NCBI GenBank assembly: GCA_963834405.1
Contig: CAWIBX010000005.1
Span: 1,240,001 to 1,304,000, forward strand
DNA from: Bog-473 sp963834405
GTDB lineage: Bacteria; Actinomycetota; Acidimicrobiia; Acidimicrobiales; RAAP-2
DNA: 64,000 bases
Direction of reading: 5' to 3'
In this document: positions 27,347 to 38,512 of the stretch, piece by piece
Position numbering within the stretch: position 1 is the stretch's first letter
Layout of the letters: every line of letters starts with the position of its first letter
Translations under genes and position numbers: made by a program
The notes under the pieces: generated by a model
Databases searched by the model: none
Told to the model about the DNA's origin: nothing
What the model saw: only the letters and a program-made list of their open reading frames with translations

Positions 27347-27414
27347 GGACCAAGCGTGGCACAGCCGGGGGGCTTCTGGTTCCCGATACGCCGCTTCTGG
27401 TAGACACCCGGGTG

Positions 27415-28530
27415 ATGAATTTTGCCTTCAGTGACGAGCAGGAGGAGTTGCGCGCCGCGGTCCGGCGCTTCCTCACCGAGAAGTCGCCCGAGACCGAGGT
27501 CCGCCGGCTCATGGACACGACCGAGGGCTACGACCCGGCGGTGTGGAGCCAGATGGCCGAGCAGCTCGGCCTGCAGTCGCTCACGATCCCCGAGGAGTTC
27601 GGCGGCTCGGGCTTCTCCTATGTGGAGCTGATCGTGGTGCTCGAGGAGATGGGCGCGGCCCTGCTCTGCGCCCCGTTCTTCTCCACGGTCGCGTTGGGCG
27701 CCAACGCGCTGCTGACCTCGGGCGACGACGACGCCAAGAAGAGCTACCTCCCCGGGATCGCGTCGGGTGAGACGATCGCCACGCTCGCCATCACCGAGGA
27801 CAACGGGAAGTGGGACTTCAGCGGCATCGAGCTGGCCGCCACCAAGAAGGGCGACGGCTGGGTGCTCAACGGCCACAAGATGTTCGTGCTCGACGGGCAC
27901 GTGGCCAACCTCATCATCGTGGCCGCCCGGACGGGGAAGGGCGTGACGCTGTTCGCGGTCGACGGCGACGCGGCCGGCCTCACCCGCACGCCGCTGCCGA
28001 CGATGGACCAGACGCGCAAGCAGGCGCGCCTGGAGTTCTCCGACACGCCGGCCACCCTCATCGGCACCGAGGGCGGCGCGGAGGCGGGTCTGTCCAAGAC
28101 GCTCGACCTCGCCGCGGTGGCGCTGGCCGCCGAGCAGGTGGGCGGTGCGCAGCGTGTGCTCGATTCGTCAGTCGAGTACGCCAAGACGCGGATCCAGTTC
28201 GGGCGGCCCATCGGCAGCTTCCAGGCCATAAAGCACAAGTGTGCCGACATGCTGCTGGAGGTCGAGTCGGCCAAGTCGGCGGCCTACTACGCCGGCTGGG
28301 CGGCCGCCGAGGACTCCGACGAGCTGCCGGTCGTGGCGTCGCTGGCGAAGTCGTACTGCTCGGAGGCCTACTTCCACTCCGCCGCGGAGAACATCCAGAT
28401 CCACGGCGGCATCGGCTTCACCTGGGAGCACCCGGCCCACCTGTACTTCAAGCGGGCCAAGTCGTCCGAGCTGCTGCTGGGCGATCCGTCCTACCACCGC
28501 GAGCTCCTGGCACAGCGCATCGGGATCTGA
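27415..28530 (+). CDS. Acyl-CoA dehydrogenase (FadE-type, lacks usual catalytic Glu)
   Basis: 371 residues from ATG 27415; a GTG one codon earlier is the alternative. ACAD N-terminal, middle (TLAITEDNGKWDFSG, VLNGHKMFVLDGHVAN) and C-terminal (FGRPIGSFQAIKHKCADMLLEVE, IHGGIGFTWEHPAHLYFKRA) domains are present. In the position of the usual catalytic Glu (YEGT type) it reads SSELLLGDP, so the standard base is missing. This is typical of FadE subunits that work in heteromers, as in steroid or branched-chain CoA catabolism. No partner ACAD is adjacent. Confidence 0.82.
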   Translation: MNFAFSDEQEELRAAVRRFLTEKSPETEVRRLMDTTEGYDPAVWSQMAEQLGLQSLTIPEEFGGSGFSYVELIVVLEEMGAALLCAPFFSTVALGANALLTSGDDDAKKSYLPGIASGETIATLAITEDNGKWDFSGIELAATKKGDGWVLNGHKMFVLDGHVANLIIVAARTGKGVTLFAVDGDAAGLTRTPLPTMDQTRKQARLEFSDTPATLIGTEGGAEAGLSKTLDLAAVALAAEQVGGAQRVLDSSVEYAKTRIQFGRPIGSFQAIKHKCADMLLEVESAKSAAYYAGWAAAEDSDELPVVASLAKSYCSEAYFHSAAENIQIHGGIGFTWEHPAHLYFKRAKSSELLLGDPSYHRELLAQRIGI

Positions 28531-28531
28531 G

Positions 28532-29281
28532 GTGCCGGGGCCTTTCCGGCTCCGGCCCGGCCCCGCCGGGGACCTCTGGGTGTACACGAGCGCCGTCCCG
28601 ACGGCGGACCCGCGGCGCGCCCACGTCGTGCTCTGCCACGACCTGCCCCGGCCCAAGGGCTCGGCCGCCGACGTCGCGCTCACCTTCCCGGCGCTGGCCG
28701 ACCGCCTGACCCGGGAGTCGGGGCGCCCCGTCGTCACGACGACGCTGCGGGGCGCCGGCGAGTCCTCCGGGGACTTCTCCGCGCTGGGCTGGCTCGAGGA
28801 CGTTGCGTTTGTGGCCGATCACGAGATCCCCGCGTCGTCGGCTCGCATCGTGGTCGGCTTCGGCTTCGGGGGCGTGCTGGCCTTGCACCTGGCGGCGCAG
28901 GACCAGCGGGTCGGCGCCGTGGCCTGCCTGGGCACGCCGGCGAGCCTGGCGCCGCTGGCGCAGGAAGCGGGGGCGCTGGTCGAGCGGTGCCGGCGGGCCG
29001 GCGTGATCACGACGCCGGGCTTCCCGGCCTCGGAGGAGGCCTGGACCAAGGAGCTCACCGTGCTGCACCCGGCCGAGGACGCCGCCCAGCTAAAGGGGCG
29101 GCCGCTGCTGGTGGTCGACGGCTCCGACGACCCCGACGTGCCCGTAGCCGACGCCCGGGCTCTGGCCGAGGCCGCCACCGGGCCCTCGGAGCTCCACGTC
29201 GTCTACGGCGCCGGCCACTGGCTCCGGGCCGACCCCCGCGTGGTCGCCATCCTGGTGGGCTGGCTGGAGCGCTGCCCCTAA
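28532..29281 (+). CDS. Alpha/beta hydrolase-fold protein lacking the nucleophilic serine
   Basis: 249 residues from GTG 28532, one base after the stop of the acyl-CoA dehydrogenase, so probably in its operon. The fold is recognisable: HVVLCHDLP, TTTLRGAGES, the nucleophile elbow VVGFGFGGVLAL, VVDGSDDPDVPV with a candidate Asp, and GAGHWLRADP with a candidate His. At the elbow the Ser of G-x-S-x-G is Gly111 (codon GGC 28862-28864). With this sequence the protein should not be a Ser hydrolase. It may be a binding or scaffold protein, use another mechanism, or be inactivated. Confidence 0.7.
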   Translation: MPGPFRLRPGPAGDLWVYTSAVPTADPRRAHVVLCHDLPRPKGSAADVALTFPALADRLTRESGRPVVTTTLRGAGESSGDFSALGWLEDVAFVADHEIPASSARIVVGFGFGGVLALHLAAQDQRVGAVACLGTPASLAPLAQEAGALVERCRRAGVITTPGFPASEEAWTKELTVLHPAEDAAQLKGRPLLVVDGSDDPDVPVADARALAEAATGPSELHVVYGAGHWLRADPRVVAILVGWLERCP

Positions 29282-29727
29282 CAGTTGACGAGGCGTCCAG
29301 GTTGAGACGCCGAGCCCTTGAGCCGTTGAGTGGTGGAGGCGTCGCCGTGGAGCCGTCGAGCCGTTGAGCCGTTGAGCCATTGAGCTGTTGAGCTGTTGAG
29401 CTGTTGAGCCGTTCCCTCGGAGGGTCGCATAAAAAAAAGTATGCACAAGCGTGTGAATAGTTTCTGACACGGGTTGCGGGCGATCACTCAACTCGACGCA
29501 CCGATGCGCCGACATCACCAACGGAGTGACAACGGGAGCGAGGGCGCCGGTCGATGCCGCGCGACCCGCTTCACCAGCTTGAGGAGGGGGCATGGACGCG
29601 AGCACGACCGGGCTGCCGGTGCGCGAGCGCACACGTCAGGACGAGGTAGCGCTGCGTCCTCCGGTCGAGCCCGATCCGTTTCTCGTGCGCTCGGTTGTGG
29701 GCGACGGGGCGCTGCAGGAGCCCGACC
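29282..29727. other. Convergent intergenic region with short repeats
   Basis: A 446-bp gap between the convergent hydrolase-like gene and thiE. It holds an 8-bp tandem repeat (29350-29413) and an AT-rich spot with eight consecutive A flanked by GCATA and TATGC (29428-29445). The rest is unremarkable. An open frame starting at ATG 29592 behind a GAGGAGGGGG ribosome-like site runs into the antisense strand of thiE. I see no homology in it and do not call it a gene. Confidence 0.6.
29350..29413. repeat. Eight-copy 8-bp tandem repeat (GAGCYGTT)
   Basis: Eight contiguous units: GAGCCGTC, then GAGCCGTT twice, GAGCCATT, GAGCTGTT three times and GAGCCGTT. Degenerate extra units lie just upstream around 29332. 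The unit is not a multiple of three and lies between convergent genes, so it is noncoding. There are no spacers, so it is not a CRISPR array. Confidence 0.9.
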
Positions 29728-30378
29728 TCACCCCGCCGGTGGCGCGTTACTCGACGAGAGATCTATCGCAGACCGCAGGGCATGCGCCGCCGCTCTCGCG
29801 TCGGGAGCTTCGGTCAGGTACCGCACCACCACGAAGTGACGGACACCCGCCGCCGCCAGAGCTGGGATTCTCTCCGGTGTCACCCCGCCGGTCACGAACA
29901 CGGGAACGCTGGACCGTGCAGTGGCCAGAGTGACGTAGCCCAGGCCCGTCCCCGGCCGCCCGGGCTTCGTGGGCGTCGGCTCGACCGGGCCGGCCGAGAT
30001 GTAACTGACGTCCTCGTTCGCCGCGCCCTCGAGGTCGGCAGCCGCGTGAGTGGAGAGCCCGACGATGGCGTCGGGGCCGACGATGCTGCGCGCCACACGC
30101 GCCGGTACATCGTCCTGGCCAACGTGCACGCCGTCCGCGCCCATGGCCCGGGCCAGGTCGGGCCGGTCGTTCAGGACGAAGGGCACGCCGTGGGCACGGC
30201 ACACGGTCGCGGCCACCTCGGCGCGGGCGAGGAGGGACCGGGCCTCGAGCTGCTTCTCCCGGAGCTGGACCAGGTCGACCCCGCCCTCTATGCAGGCGGT
30301 GACGAACTCCGCCAGGTCAGGTCGGTCCGGGGTGCAGAGGTAGAGGCGGCGACCGGAGAGGTCGGGCCGCCGGGTCAC
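29728..30378 (-). CDS. thiE: Thiamine-phosphate synthase ThiE
   Basis: 216 residues. It joins HMP-PP and thiazole phosphate into thiamine monophosphate in a TIM barrel. Family blocks: GVDLVQLREKQLEARSLL, VPFVLNDRPDLARAMGADGVHVGQDD, IVGLSTHAA, YISAGPVEPTPTKPG and FVTGGVTPERI. The GTG start overlaps the stop of the upstream HhH-GPD gene in a GTGA junction, so the two are translationally coupled though functionally unrelated. No TPP riboswitch is visible upstream, and no other thi genes are nearby. Confidence 0.9.
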   Translation of the reverse strand: MTRRPDLSGRRLYLCTPDRPDLAEFVTACIEGGVDLVQLREKQLEARSLLARAEVAATVCRAHGVPFVLNDRPDLARAMGADGVHVGQDDVPARVARSIVGPDAIVGLSTHAAADLEGAANEDVSYISAGPVEPTPTKPGRPGTGLGYVTLATARSSVPVFVTGGVTPERIPALAAAGVRHFVVVRYLTEAPDARAAAHALRSAIDLSSSNAPPAG

Positions 30379-30983
30379 GCCCCGGCGCCGGCCTTGGCCG
30401 TCGACTTCGCCTGGGCCTTCGCCTTGGCCTTCGCGGCCGCTTTGGCCGCCCGGACCTTGTCCAGGGTCAGGCCGTCGGTGATGTCGGCCACGGACAGGAA
30501 CGTCCCGTCGTCGCCGAAGGGCGTGCTGGCCTCCTGCCAGCCGTCCGGGCGCACGCCCAGCTGCTTGCCCAACAGGGCCACGAAGATGCGCGCCTTGTGC
30601 TCACCGAAGCCGGGAAGTTTCTTGAGCCGGCCGACCAGTTCGGTGCCGCTCGCGGCCGTCTGCCAGATGTCCTCCGCCCGGTTGCCGTAGTCCTCGGCGA
30701 TCACACGGCACACCTCCTGCACCCGCGCGGCCATGGAGCCCGGGAAGCGGTGCAGCGCGGGCCGCTCCTTGAAGAGCGCCTCGAGCTCGGCCGGGTCCAT
30801 GGAGGCGATGGCGGCCGCGTCCAGCGGGCGGCCCATCCGTTGCGCGAGCACGGCGGGCGACGTGAAGGCCTTCTCGAGCGGGATCTGCTGGTCGAGGACC
30901 ATACCGATGACCAGTGCGAGCGGGCTCTCCGAGAGCAGCCGGTCGGCCTCGGCGTCCTGGGCGAGATGCAGCTGCACCGTCAT
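30375..30983 (-). CDS. HhH-GPD family base-excision DNA repair protein
   Basis: 202 residues. LALVIGMVLDQQIPLEKAF and the helix-hairpin-helix segment LKKLPGFGEHKARIFVALLGKQLG identify the HhH-GPD superfamily. The catalytic Asp expected about 20 residues after the hairpin is not clear, and the Fe-S cysteines of endonuclease III are absent. The last 30 residues are a Lys/Ala-rich tail (AAKAKAKAQAKSTAKAGAGA) that could bind DNA non-specifically. The exact lesion is unknown. Confidence 0.75.
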   Translation of the reverse strand: MTVQLHLAQDAEADRLLSESPLALVIGMVLDQQIPLEKAFTSPAVLAQRMGRPLDAAAIASMDPAELEALFKERPALHRFPGSMAARVQEVCRVIAEDYGNRAEDIWQTAASGTELVGRLKKLPGFGEHKARIFVALLGKQLGVRPDGWQEASTPFGDDGTFLSVADITDGLTLDKVRAAKAAAKAKAKAQAKSTAKAGAGA

Positions 30984-31051
30984 GGCCCGAAGGCTATCGG
31001 CCAGACCTGGACCAACGTGCCTCCGGGGATGCCGCGGGGCAGACTCTCGCC

Positions 31052-31504
31052 ATGCACATCCCGGCCAAGGTCGACTACGGCATCCGGGCGCTGCTCGCGC
31101 TGGCCGCCGCGGGCACGCCCCAGACCGCCGAGTACCTGGCCGGCGAGCAGGGACTGCCGCCGCGGTTCCTCGGGGCGATCCTGGCCGATCTGCGCCGAGC
31201 GGGCGTCGTGGCCAGCCAGCGGGGGGCCGAGGGCGGCTATCGGCTAGCCCGCCAGGCCGGCGCCATCACCATCGCCGACGTGATCCGCGCCCTCGACGGC
31301 CCTCTGGCCGAGGTCCGGGGCTTCCGTCCCGAGGCGACCAGCTACGACGGCGCAGCGGAGAACCTGCAGCAGGTATGGGTGGCCGTCCGGGCCAGCCTGC
31401 GCTCCGTCCTGGAGAAGATCACTCTGGCCGACGTCCTGGCCGGGAAGTTCCCGGCGCACGTCCAGAAGCTGGTCACCGACCCCGATGCCTGGATCGCCCG
31501 CTGA
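31052..31504 (+). CDS. Rrf2-family transcriptional regulator without cysteines
   Basis: 150 residues from ATG 31052. The N-terminal winged helix (MHIPAKVDYGIRALLALAA, LPPRFLGAILADLRRAGVV, GAEGGYRLAR) is characteristic of the Rrf2 family. The sequence contains no cysteine at all, so it cannot bind an Fe-S cluster through the three cysteines used by IscR, NsrR or RsrR. It is therefore more like CymR or other metabolite-sensing members. A role in the suf locus of this window cannot be claimed. The following gene overlaps its 3' end by 20 bases. Confidence 0.85.
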   Translation: MHIPAKVDYGIRALLALAAAGTPQTAEYLAGEQGLPPRFLGAILADLRRAGVVASQRGAEGGYRLARQAGAITIADVIRALDGPLAEVRGFRPEATSYDGAAENLQQVWVAVRASLRSVLEKITLADVLAGKFPAHVQKLVTDPDAWIAR

Positions 31505-31997
31505 GGGTGTCCCCACCCCGGCGCCGGGCGACGTCGTGGTCCCGGCGGCCGCGTACCTGTGGTTCGCCGACCTCGCGCTGGGGGAGATGGCCCGCGTGGT
31601 CGAGGATCTGGGCGACCGGCTGGCCAACGAGGTCCCGGCGCTGGAGGGCGCCAACTCGCCCTTCGCCATCCTGACCCACTGTCTCGGCGTCCTGGAGTAC
31701 TGGGGCGGTGCGACGGTGGCGGGGCGGTCGATCGAACGAGATCGCGCCGCCGAGTTCAGGGCCCGCGGGGAGGTGGCCGGCCTGCTGGCCCGGACGGATG
31801 CGGCCCGGCGCCGGCTGCACGAGGACCTGGAAGGGCTCGCCGCCCTGGACGAACCCGTCCAGGTGGGGCGAAATCCCGACGACCCCGTCCCCTATCGAGA
31901 GACCAAGGGGGCGGTGCTGCTCCATATTCTGGAGGAGCTCTTCCAGCACCTGGGGCAGATGGAGATCACCCGCGACATGTTGCAGGCCCGACCATGA
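31485..31997 (+). CDS. DinB-fold protein (DUF664/mycothiol-transferase-like)
   Basis: 170 residues; the start at 31485 overlaps the Rrf2 gene by 20 bases, and a later start near 31532 is possible. The four-helix DinB fold with a metal-binding triad is suggested by LTHCLGVLEYWGG and by the C-terminal LLHILEELFQHLGQMEITRDML with its paired His residues. Members are thought to be mycothiol- or bacillithiol-dependent transferases. Its TGA overlaps the ATG of the next gene (ATGA). Confidence 0.75.
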   Translation: MPGSPAEGVPTPAPGDVVVPAAAYLWFADLALGEMARVVEDLGDRLANEVPALEGANSPFAILTHCLGVLEYWGGATVAGRSIERDRAAEFRARGEVAGLLARTDAARRRLHEDLEGLAALDEPVQVGRNPDDPVPYRETKGAVLLHILEELFQHLGQMEITRDMLQARP

Positions 31998-32329
31998 ACG
32001 ACCCGCCCGCCGCGGCCGAAGCCCAGGTCGTGCAGATCGCCTGCACGCTCGACGCCGGCGCGCTGGACGAGCGTGTCGAGGAGTGGCGCGCACTGGTGGC
32101 GGCGTCCGTCGTCGCGGTCGAGTCGGACGCCACCTCGGTGCGGCTGCGGTTGACCGACTCGGAGGCGGCGCTGCTGGCGGCGGCGTCGCTCGGCGCGCGC
32201 GAGAAGGCGTGTTGCGCGTTCTTCGACGTCGCCATAGAGATCCAGCCCGGGTCGCGGGTGCTCCGGCTCTCGGTGCCCGAAGGCGCGCAGGAGGTTCTGA
32301 CCTCCTTCGCCGAAATGCTGAGAGCCTGA
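31994..32329 (+). CDS. Small conserved protein with CC motif, unknown function
   Basis: 111 residues, starting inside the stop of the DinB-like gene. The motif LGAREKACCAFFDVAIEI resembles the E-x2-CC-x-FF pattern of a small actinobacterial family often linked to metal or thiol chemistry, but I cannot assign a role. Tight coupling to the DinB protein suggests a shared thiol-related function. The gene is convergent with aceE, with one base between the two stop codons. Confidence 0.6.
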   Translation: MNDPPAAAEAQVVQIACTLDAGALDERVEEWRALVAASVVAVESDATSVRLRLTDSEAALLAAASLGAREKACCAFFDVAIEIQPGSRVLRLSVPEGAQEVLTSFAEMLRA

Positions 32330-32330
32330 G

Positions 32331-35033
<2,703 letters not shown>

Positions 35034-35096
35034 TTACACGGTATCGGCAGGAACGGCTCCCGCATGACCACCGGCCGCGGGTGTTACACATTGTTC

Positions 35097-35561
35097 ATGC
35101 CTGAGAGTGACGGGCGGGTAACCGTGTACACGGACGGCGCGTGCCGGGGGAACCCTGGGCGTGGCGGGTGGGCCTGGGCGGTGCCCGGCGGCCGCTACGG
35201 CAGCGGGTTCGAGCCCCACAGCACGAACCAACGCATGGAGATCACGGCCGTTCTCGAGGCCCTGCGCGCCCTCACGCCCGGGCGCCCTGCCGGCATAGAC
35301 GTGGTCAGCGACTCCACCTACGTCGTGAAGTGCTTCACCGACCGTTGGTGGGAGGGCTGGATTCAGCGCGGCTGGAAGAACGCGGCGAGGAAGCCGGTGG
35401 CCAACCGCGACCTGTGGGAGCCGCTGCTGGAGCTCGCCCTGGCACCCGAGGTGCCGGTCTCGTTCCGCTGGGTCAAGGGCCACTCGGGGGACCACTGGAA
35501 CGACGTCGTCGACGAGCTTGCCACCGTGGCGGCCGACACGGGCGCCGGGACGAGCGGGTAG
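35097..35561 (+). CDS. rnhA: Ribonuclease HI
   Basis: 154 residues from ATG 35097. It removes RNA from RNA-DNA hybrids. The four acidic catalytic residues are visible: Asp13 in YTDGACRGNPG, Glu48 in QRMEITAVLEAL, Asp72 in VVSDSTYV and Asp136 in HWNDVVDELA. The active-site His129 is in VKGHS. Helix C-like basic protrusion residues (WIQRGWKNAARKPVANRDLW) resemble the E. coli enzyme. It sits between aceE and lpdA without an evident functional link. Confidence 0.93.
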   Translation: MPESDGRVTVYTDGACRGNPGRGGWAWAVPGGRYGSGFEPHSTNQRMEITAVLEALRALTPGRPAGIDVVSDSTYVVKCFTDRWWEGWIQRGWKNAARKPVANRDLWEPLLELALAPEVPVSFRWVKGHSGDHWNDVVDELATVAADTGAGTSG

Positions 35562-35675
35562 CCGGCGAGTGTGCGTCGGCACGTCGCGTGACGCCACGTC
35601 CGGTCGCCGGGAAACCAGAGGGTGGCCGGTAGGCTGCCCAATTGCACGCGCGGGATGGCAGAGGAGAGTTCGGCC

Positions 35676-37091
35676 ATGGCCACTGAAGACGAGTTCGACA
35701 TTGTCGTGATCGGGGGCGGTCCGGGCGGGTACGCCACGGCGCTCTACGGAGCGGCGGCCGGCCTCTCGGTCGCCATCGTCGAACGCGACAAGGTCGGCGG
35801 GACCTGCCTGCACCGCGGCTGCATCCCGGCCAAGGAGTTCCTGGAGACCGCGGCGGTCAACCGCACCATTGAGGGGTCCAAAGAGTTCGGCATCGACGTC
35901 TCCGGCGTATCGCTCGACTTCGCCCGCAGCCAGGATCGCAAGAACGCCGTCGTGGACAAGCTCTGGAAGGGCTTGGCCGGCCTGCTCAAGGGGCGGAAGG
36001 TCACCACGCTGATCGGCACTGGGACCCTGCGCGCCGATCGCAAAGTGGAGGTCCTGGACGGGCAGGACGCCGGCCGCGTCCTGGTCGGGCGGAACGTCGT
36101 GCTGGCGACCGGTTCGGTACCCCACACGCTGCCGGGGTTCGAGGTCGACGGCCGCTGGGTCATGACGTCGGACGAGTTCCTGGACCTGACGGAGATCCCG
36201 CCGTCGGTGGTCGTGATCGGCGGCGGGGTCGTCGGATGCGAGTTCGCGTCGCTGCTGGCGGACCTGGGGTCCAAGGTGACCATTTTGGAGGCGCTCGACT
36301 CCATCCTCCCCGGCTGCGACGACGACATCATCCGGACCGTCGTCCGCTCGTTCAAGAAGCGCGGCATCGACATCGTCACCGGCGTCACGGTTGAGGCGCA
36401 CGCCCCGTCCAAGGACGGGACTGTGACGACGGTCAAGGCGGGCGACCAGAGCTACGACGCGGCGGCCATCGTGGTGTCGGTGGGCCGGCGCCCCCGCACC
36501 GAGGGCTTGGTCGCGGACGGGGTCGGCGTCCAAATAGACGAACGCGGCTTCGTCGTGGCCGACCAGTACCAGCGCACCGGCGCACCCGGCGTCTGGGCCG
36601 TGGGCGACATCGTGGCCGGGACGCCGCAGCTGGCGCACGTCGGGTTCGCCGAGGCCATCGTCGCCGTCAAGGGGATGCTGGGCGAGCCTGTGGTGCCCGT
36701 GGACAACTCCAAGGTGCCCTGGGCCATCTACTGCCACCCGGAGGTCGCGTTCTGCGGCATGACCGAGCAGCAGGCCAAGGCGGCGGGCATGGAGATCGTG
36801 AGCAAGAAGGACCCGTTCGGCGGCAACAGCCGGGCCCAGATCATCGGCGACACCGAGGGACTGGTGAAGATCATCGCGGAGAAGCGGCCGGACGGCAGCG
36901 CGGGAACCGTCCTGGGCGTGCACATGTGCGGCCCCTGGGTGACCGAACAGCTGAGCGGCGGCTATCTGGCCGTCAACTGGGAGGCGTTCCCCGACGAGGT
37001 GGCACAGTTCATCCAGCCGCACCCGTCCCTCTCCGAGACGTTCGGTGAGACGATGCTGGCGCTGACCGGAAGGGGACTGCACCTTGCCTGA
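35676..37091 (+). CDS. lpdA: Dihydrolipoamide dehydrogenase (E3)
   Basis: 471 residues from ATG 35676, which has AGAGGAGAG nearby; longer in-frame starts at 35622 and 35655 are less likely. FAD-binding GGGPGGYATALYGAA, the redox disulfide Cys44-Cys49 in GGTCLHRGCIPAKE, NAD-binding VVIGGGVVGCEFASLLADLG and the C-terminal His-Glu pair in QPHPSLSETFGE are present. It re-oxidises the lipoyl group of E2 using NAD+. Its stop overlaps the TTG start of the E2 gene by 8 bases, so the two are coupled. Confidence 0.94.
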   Translation: MATEDEFDIVVIGGGPGGYATALYGAAAGLSVAIVERDKVGGTCLHRGCIPAKEFLETAAVNRTIEGSKEFGIDVSGVSLDFARSQDRKNAVVDKLWKGLAGLLKGRKVTTLIGTGTLRADRKVEVLDGQDAGRVLVGRNVVLATGSVPHTLPGFEVDGRWVMTSDEFLDLTEIPPSVVVIGGGVVGCEFASLLADLGSKVTILEALDSILPGCDDDIIRTVVRSFKKRGIDIVTGVTVEAHAPSKDGTVTTVKAGDQSYDAAAIVVSVGRRPRTEGLVADGVGVQIDERGFVVADQYQRTGAPGVWAVGDIVAGTPQLAHVGFAEAIVAVKGMLGEPVVPVDNSKVPWAIYCHPEVAFCGMTEQQAKAAGMEIVSKKDPFGGNSRAQIIGDTEGLVKIIAEKRPDGSAGTVLGVHMCGPWVTEQLSGGYLAVNWEAFPDEVAQFIQPHPSLSETFGETMLALTGRGLHLA

Positions 37092-38502
37092 CGTGACGAT
37101 GCCGCAGCTCGGCGAGACCGTGACCGAGGGCACCATCACCCGCTGGATGAAGGCGGTCGGCGAGCAGGTGGAGCGCGACGAGCCGCTGTTCGAGGTATCG
37201 ACGGACAAGGTCGACTCAGAGGTGCCCTCGCCCGCGGCGGGCGTGCTCATCGAGATCATCGTCCCCGAGGGCGAGACCGTCGAGGTGGGCGTGAAGCTGG
37301 CCGTGATCGGCGACGGCGCCGGCGCCCCCGCCGCACCCGCCGCGCCGGCCGCCGAGGCCGCTGCGCCTCCGGCCGCCCCGGCCGCGGAAAAACCGGCACC
37401 ACCGGAACCGGCACCGGCGCCCCCGCCGCCCGCTGCCGCGCCGGCACCCCCACCGGCTTCGGAACCCACTCCCGCGCCGGCGCCGGCCCAGCCGACATCG
37501 GACGGGAGCGGCTCGGAGGCGCTGCTGCTGTCGCCCATGGTGCGCAAGCTCCTCTCCGAGAACGGGATCAGTGAGTCGGAGGTCACGGGGACCGGCGTCG
37601 GGGGGCGCATCACGCGCGAGGACGTGCTGAAGGTCATCGACGCCCGGCGGACCTCGGCCCCTGCGCCGGCGGCGCCGGCGGCCGCCCCCGCTCCACCACC
37701 GCAGCCGCCCGCGCCGCCGCCGCCGGCCGCGCCCCCGGCTCCTGTCACCGCGGCCGCCCCGCCCGTGTCCATGGCCTCGTTCCGCACCGCGGGCGATCAG
37801 GTCATTCCGTTCTCCAACATGCGCCGCCGCACGGCGGAGCACATGGTGCGGTCGAAGGCCACGTCACCGCACGCGTTCATTGCCAACGAAGTGGACTTCG
37901 AAGCGGTCGAGCGGGTGCGGACGGCCTGGGGTGACCGTTTCCTGGCCGAAGAGGGGTTCAGCCTGACCTACCTCCCCTTCGTGGCGCGCGCCGCGGTCGA
38001 AGCGCTGCGCGACTTTCCCTTGCTCAACGCGTCGGTGGTCGACGAATCGCTGATCGTCCACTCCGAGGTCAACCTCGGGATCGCGGTGGACCTGGCCCAC
38101 GAGGGCCTCATCGTTCCCGTCATCCACCGCGCCGAGGAGGTGACGCTGCGCGGCATCGCGCGGCGCATCCGCGATCTGGCCGAGCGGGCGCGGGGGCGCC
38201 ACCTCAACGCCGACGACATCGCGGGCGGCACGTTCTCCATCACCAACGACGGCCCGTTCGGGACGTTCTTCACGGTCCCGATCATCAACCAGCCCCAGGT
38301 GGCCATCCTGGCGACCGACGGCATCGGGCGCCGGCCCGTCGTCGTCACCCAGCCGGACGGCTCCGAGTCGATCGCCATCCACTCCACCGGCGTCGTCGGC
38401 ATGAGCTGGGACCATCGGGCGGTCGACGGCGCCTACGTCTCCTTGTTCCTGGCCCGGGTGGCCGAGCTCCTCGGCAGCCGCGACTGGGCCGCCGAGCTCT
38501 GA
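37084..38502 (+). CDS. Dihydrolipoyl acyltransferase (E2)
   Basis: 472 residues from a TTG start. The single N-terminal lipoyl domain carries Lys42 in FEVSTDKVDSEVPSP. A long Ala/Pro linker follows, then the E1/E3-binding domain (SPMVRKLLSENGISESEV to GRITREDVLKVI), a second Ala/Pro linker and the catalytic domain ending with His444 and Asp448 in MSWDHRAVDGAYVSLFLARV. With aceE and lpdA adjacent it probably serves pyruvate dehydrogenase (AceF), although the sequence resembles actinobacterial proteins often named SucB. E2 of 2-oxoglutarate dehydrogenase is the alternative. Confidence 0.9.
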   Translation: MPDVTMPQLGETVTEGTITRWMKAVGEQVERDEPLFEVSTDKVDSEVPSPAAGVLIEIIVPEGETVEVGVKLAVIGDGAGAPAAPAAPAAEAAAPPAAPAAEKPAPPEPAPAPPPPAAAPAPPPASEPTPAPAPAQPTSDGSGSEALLLSPMVRKLLSENGISESEVTGTGVGGRITREDVLKVIDARRTSAPAPAAPAAAPAPPPQPPAPPPPAAPPAPVTAAAPPVSMASFRTAGDQVIPFSNMRRRTAEHMVRSKATSPHAFIANEVDFEAVERVRTAWGDRFLAEEGFSLTYLPFVARAAVEALRDFPLLNASVVDESLIVHSEVNLGIAVDLAHEGLIVPVIHRAEEVTLRGIARRIRDLAERARGRHLNADDIAGGTFSITNDGPFGTFFTVPIINQPQVAILATDGIGRRPVVVTQPDGSESIAIHSTGVVGMSWDHRAVDGAYVSLFLARVAELLGSRDWAAEL

Positions 38503-38512
38503 GTCCGGTCCG

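Noticed and set aside
29350..29413. Possible CRISPR array
   Set aside because: The 8-bp units are contiguous without spacers and no cas genes are present.
29592..29933. Open frame behind a GAGGAGGGGG ribosome-like site
   Set aside because: It overlaps thiE antisense for 206 bases and has no recognisable sequence, so I could not support it as a gene.
31052..31504. Rrf2 protein as the suf regulator
   Set aside because: It lacks all cysteines needed for an Fe-S cluster and lies 15 kb from sufB, so the link is unsupported.
35034..37787. 917-codon minus-strand frame opposite lpdA and E2
   Set aside because: It is Ala/Gly/Arg-rich antisense sequence with no domain; the plus strand carries clear lpdA and E2 genes.
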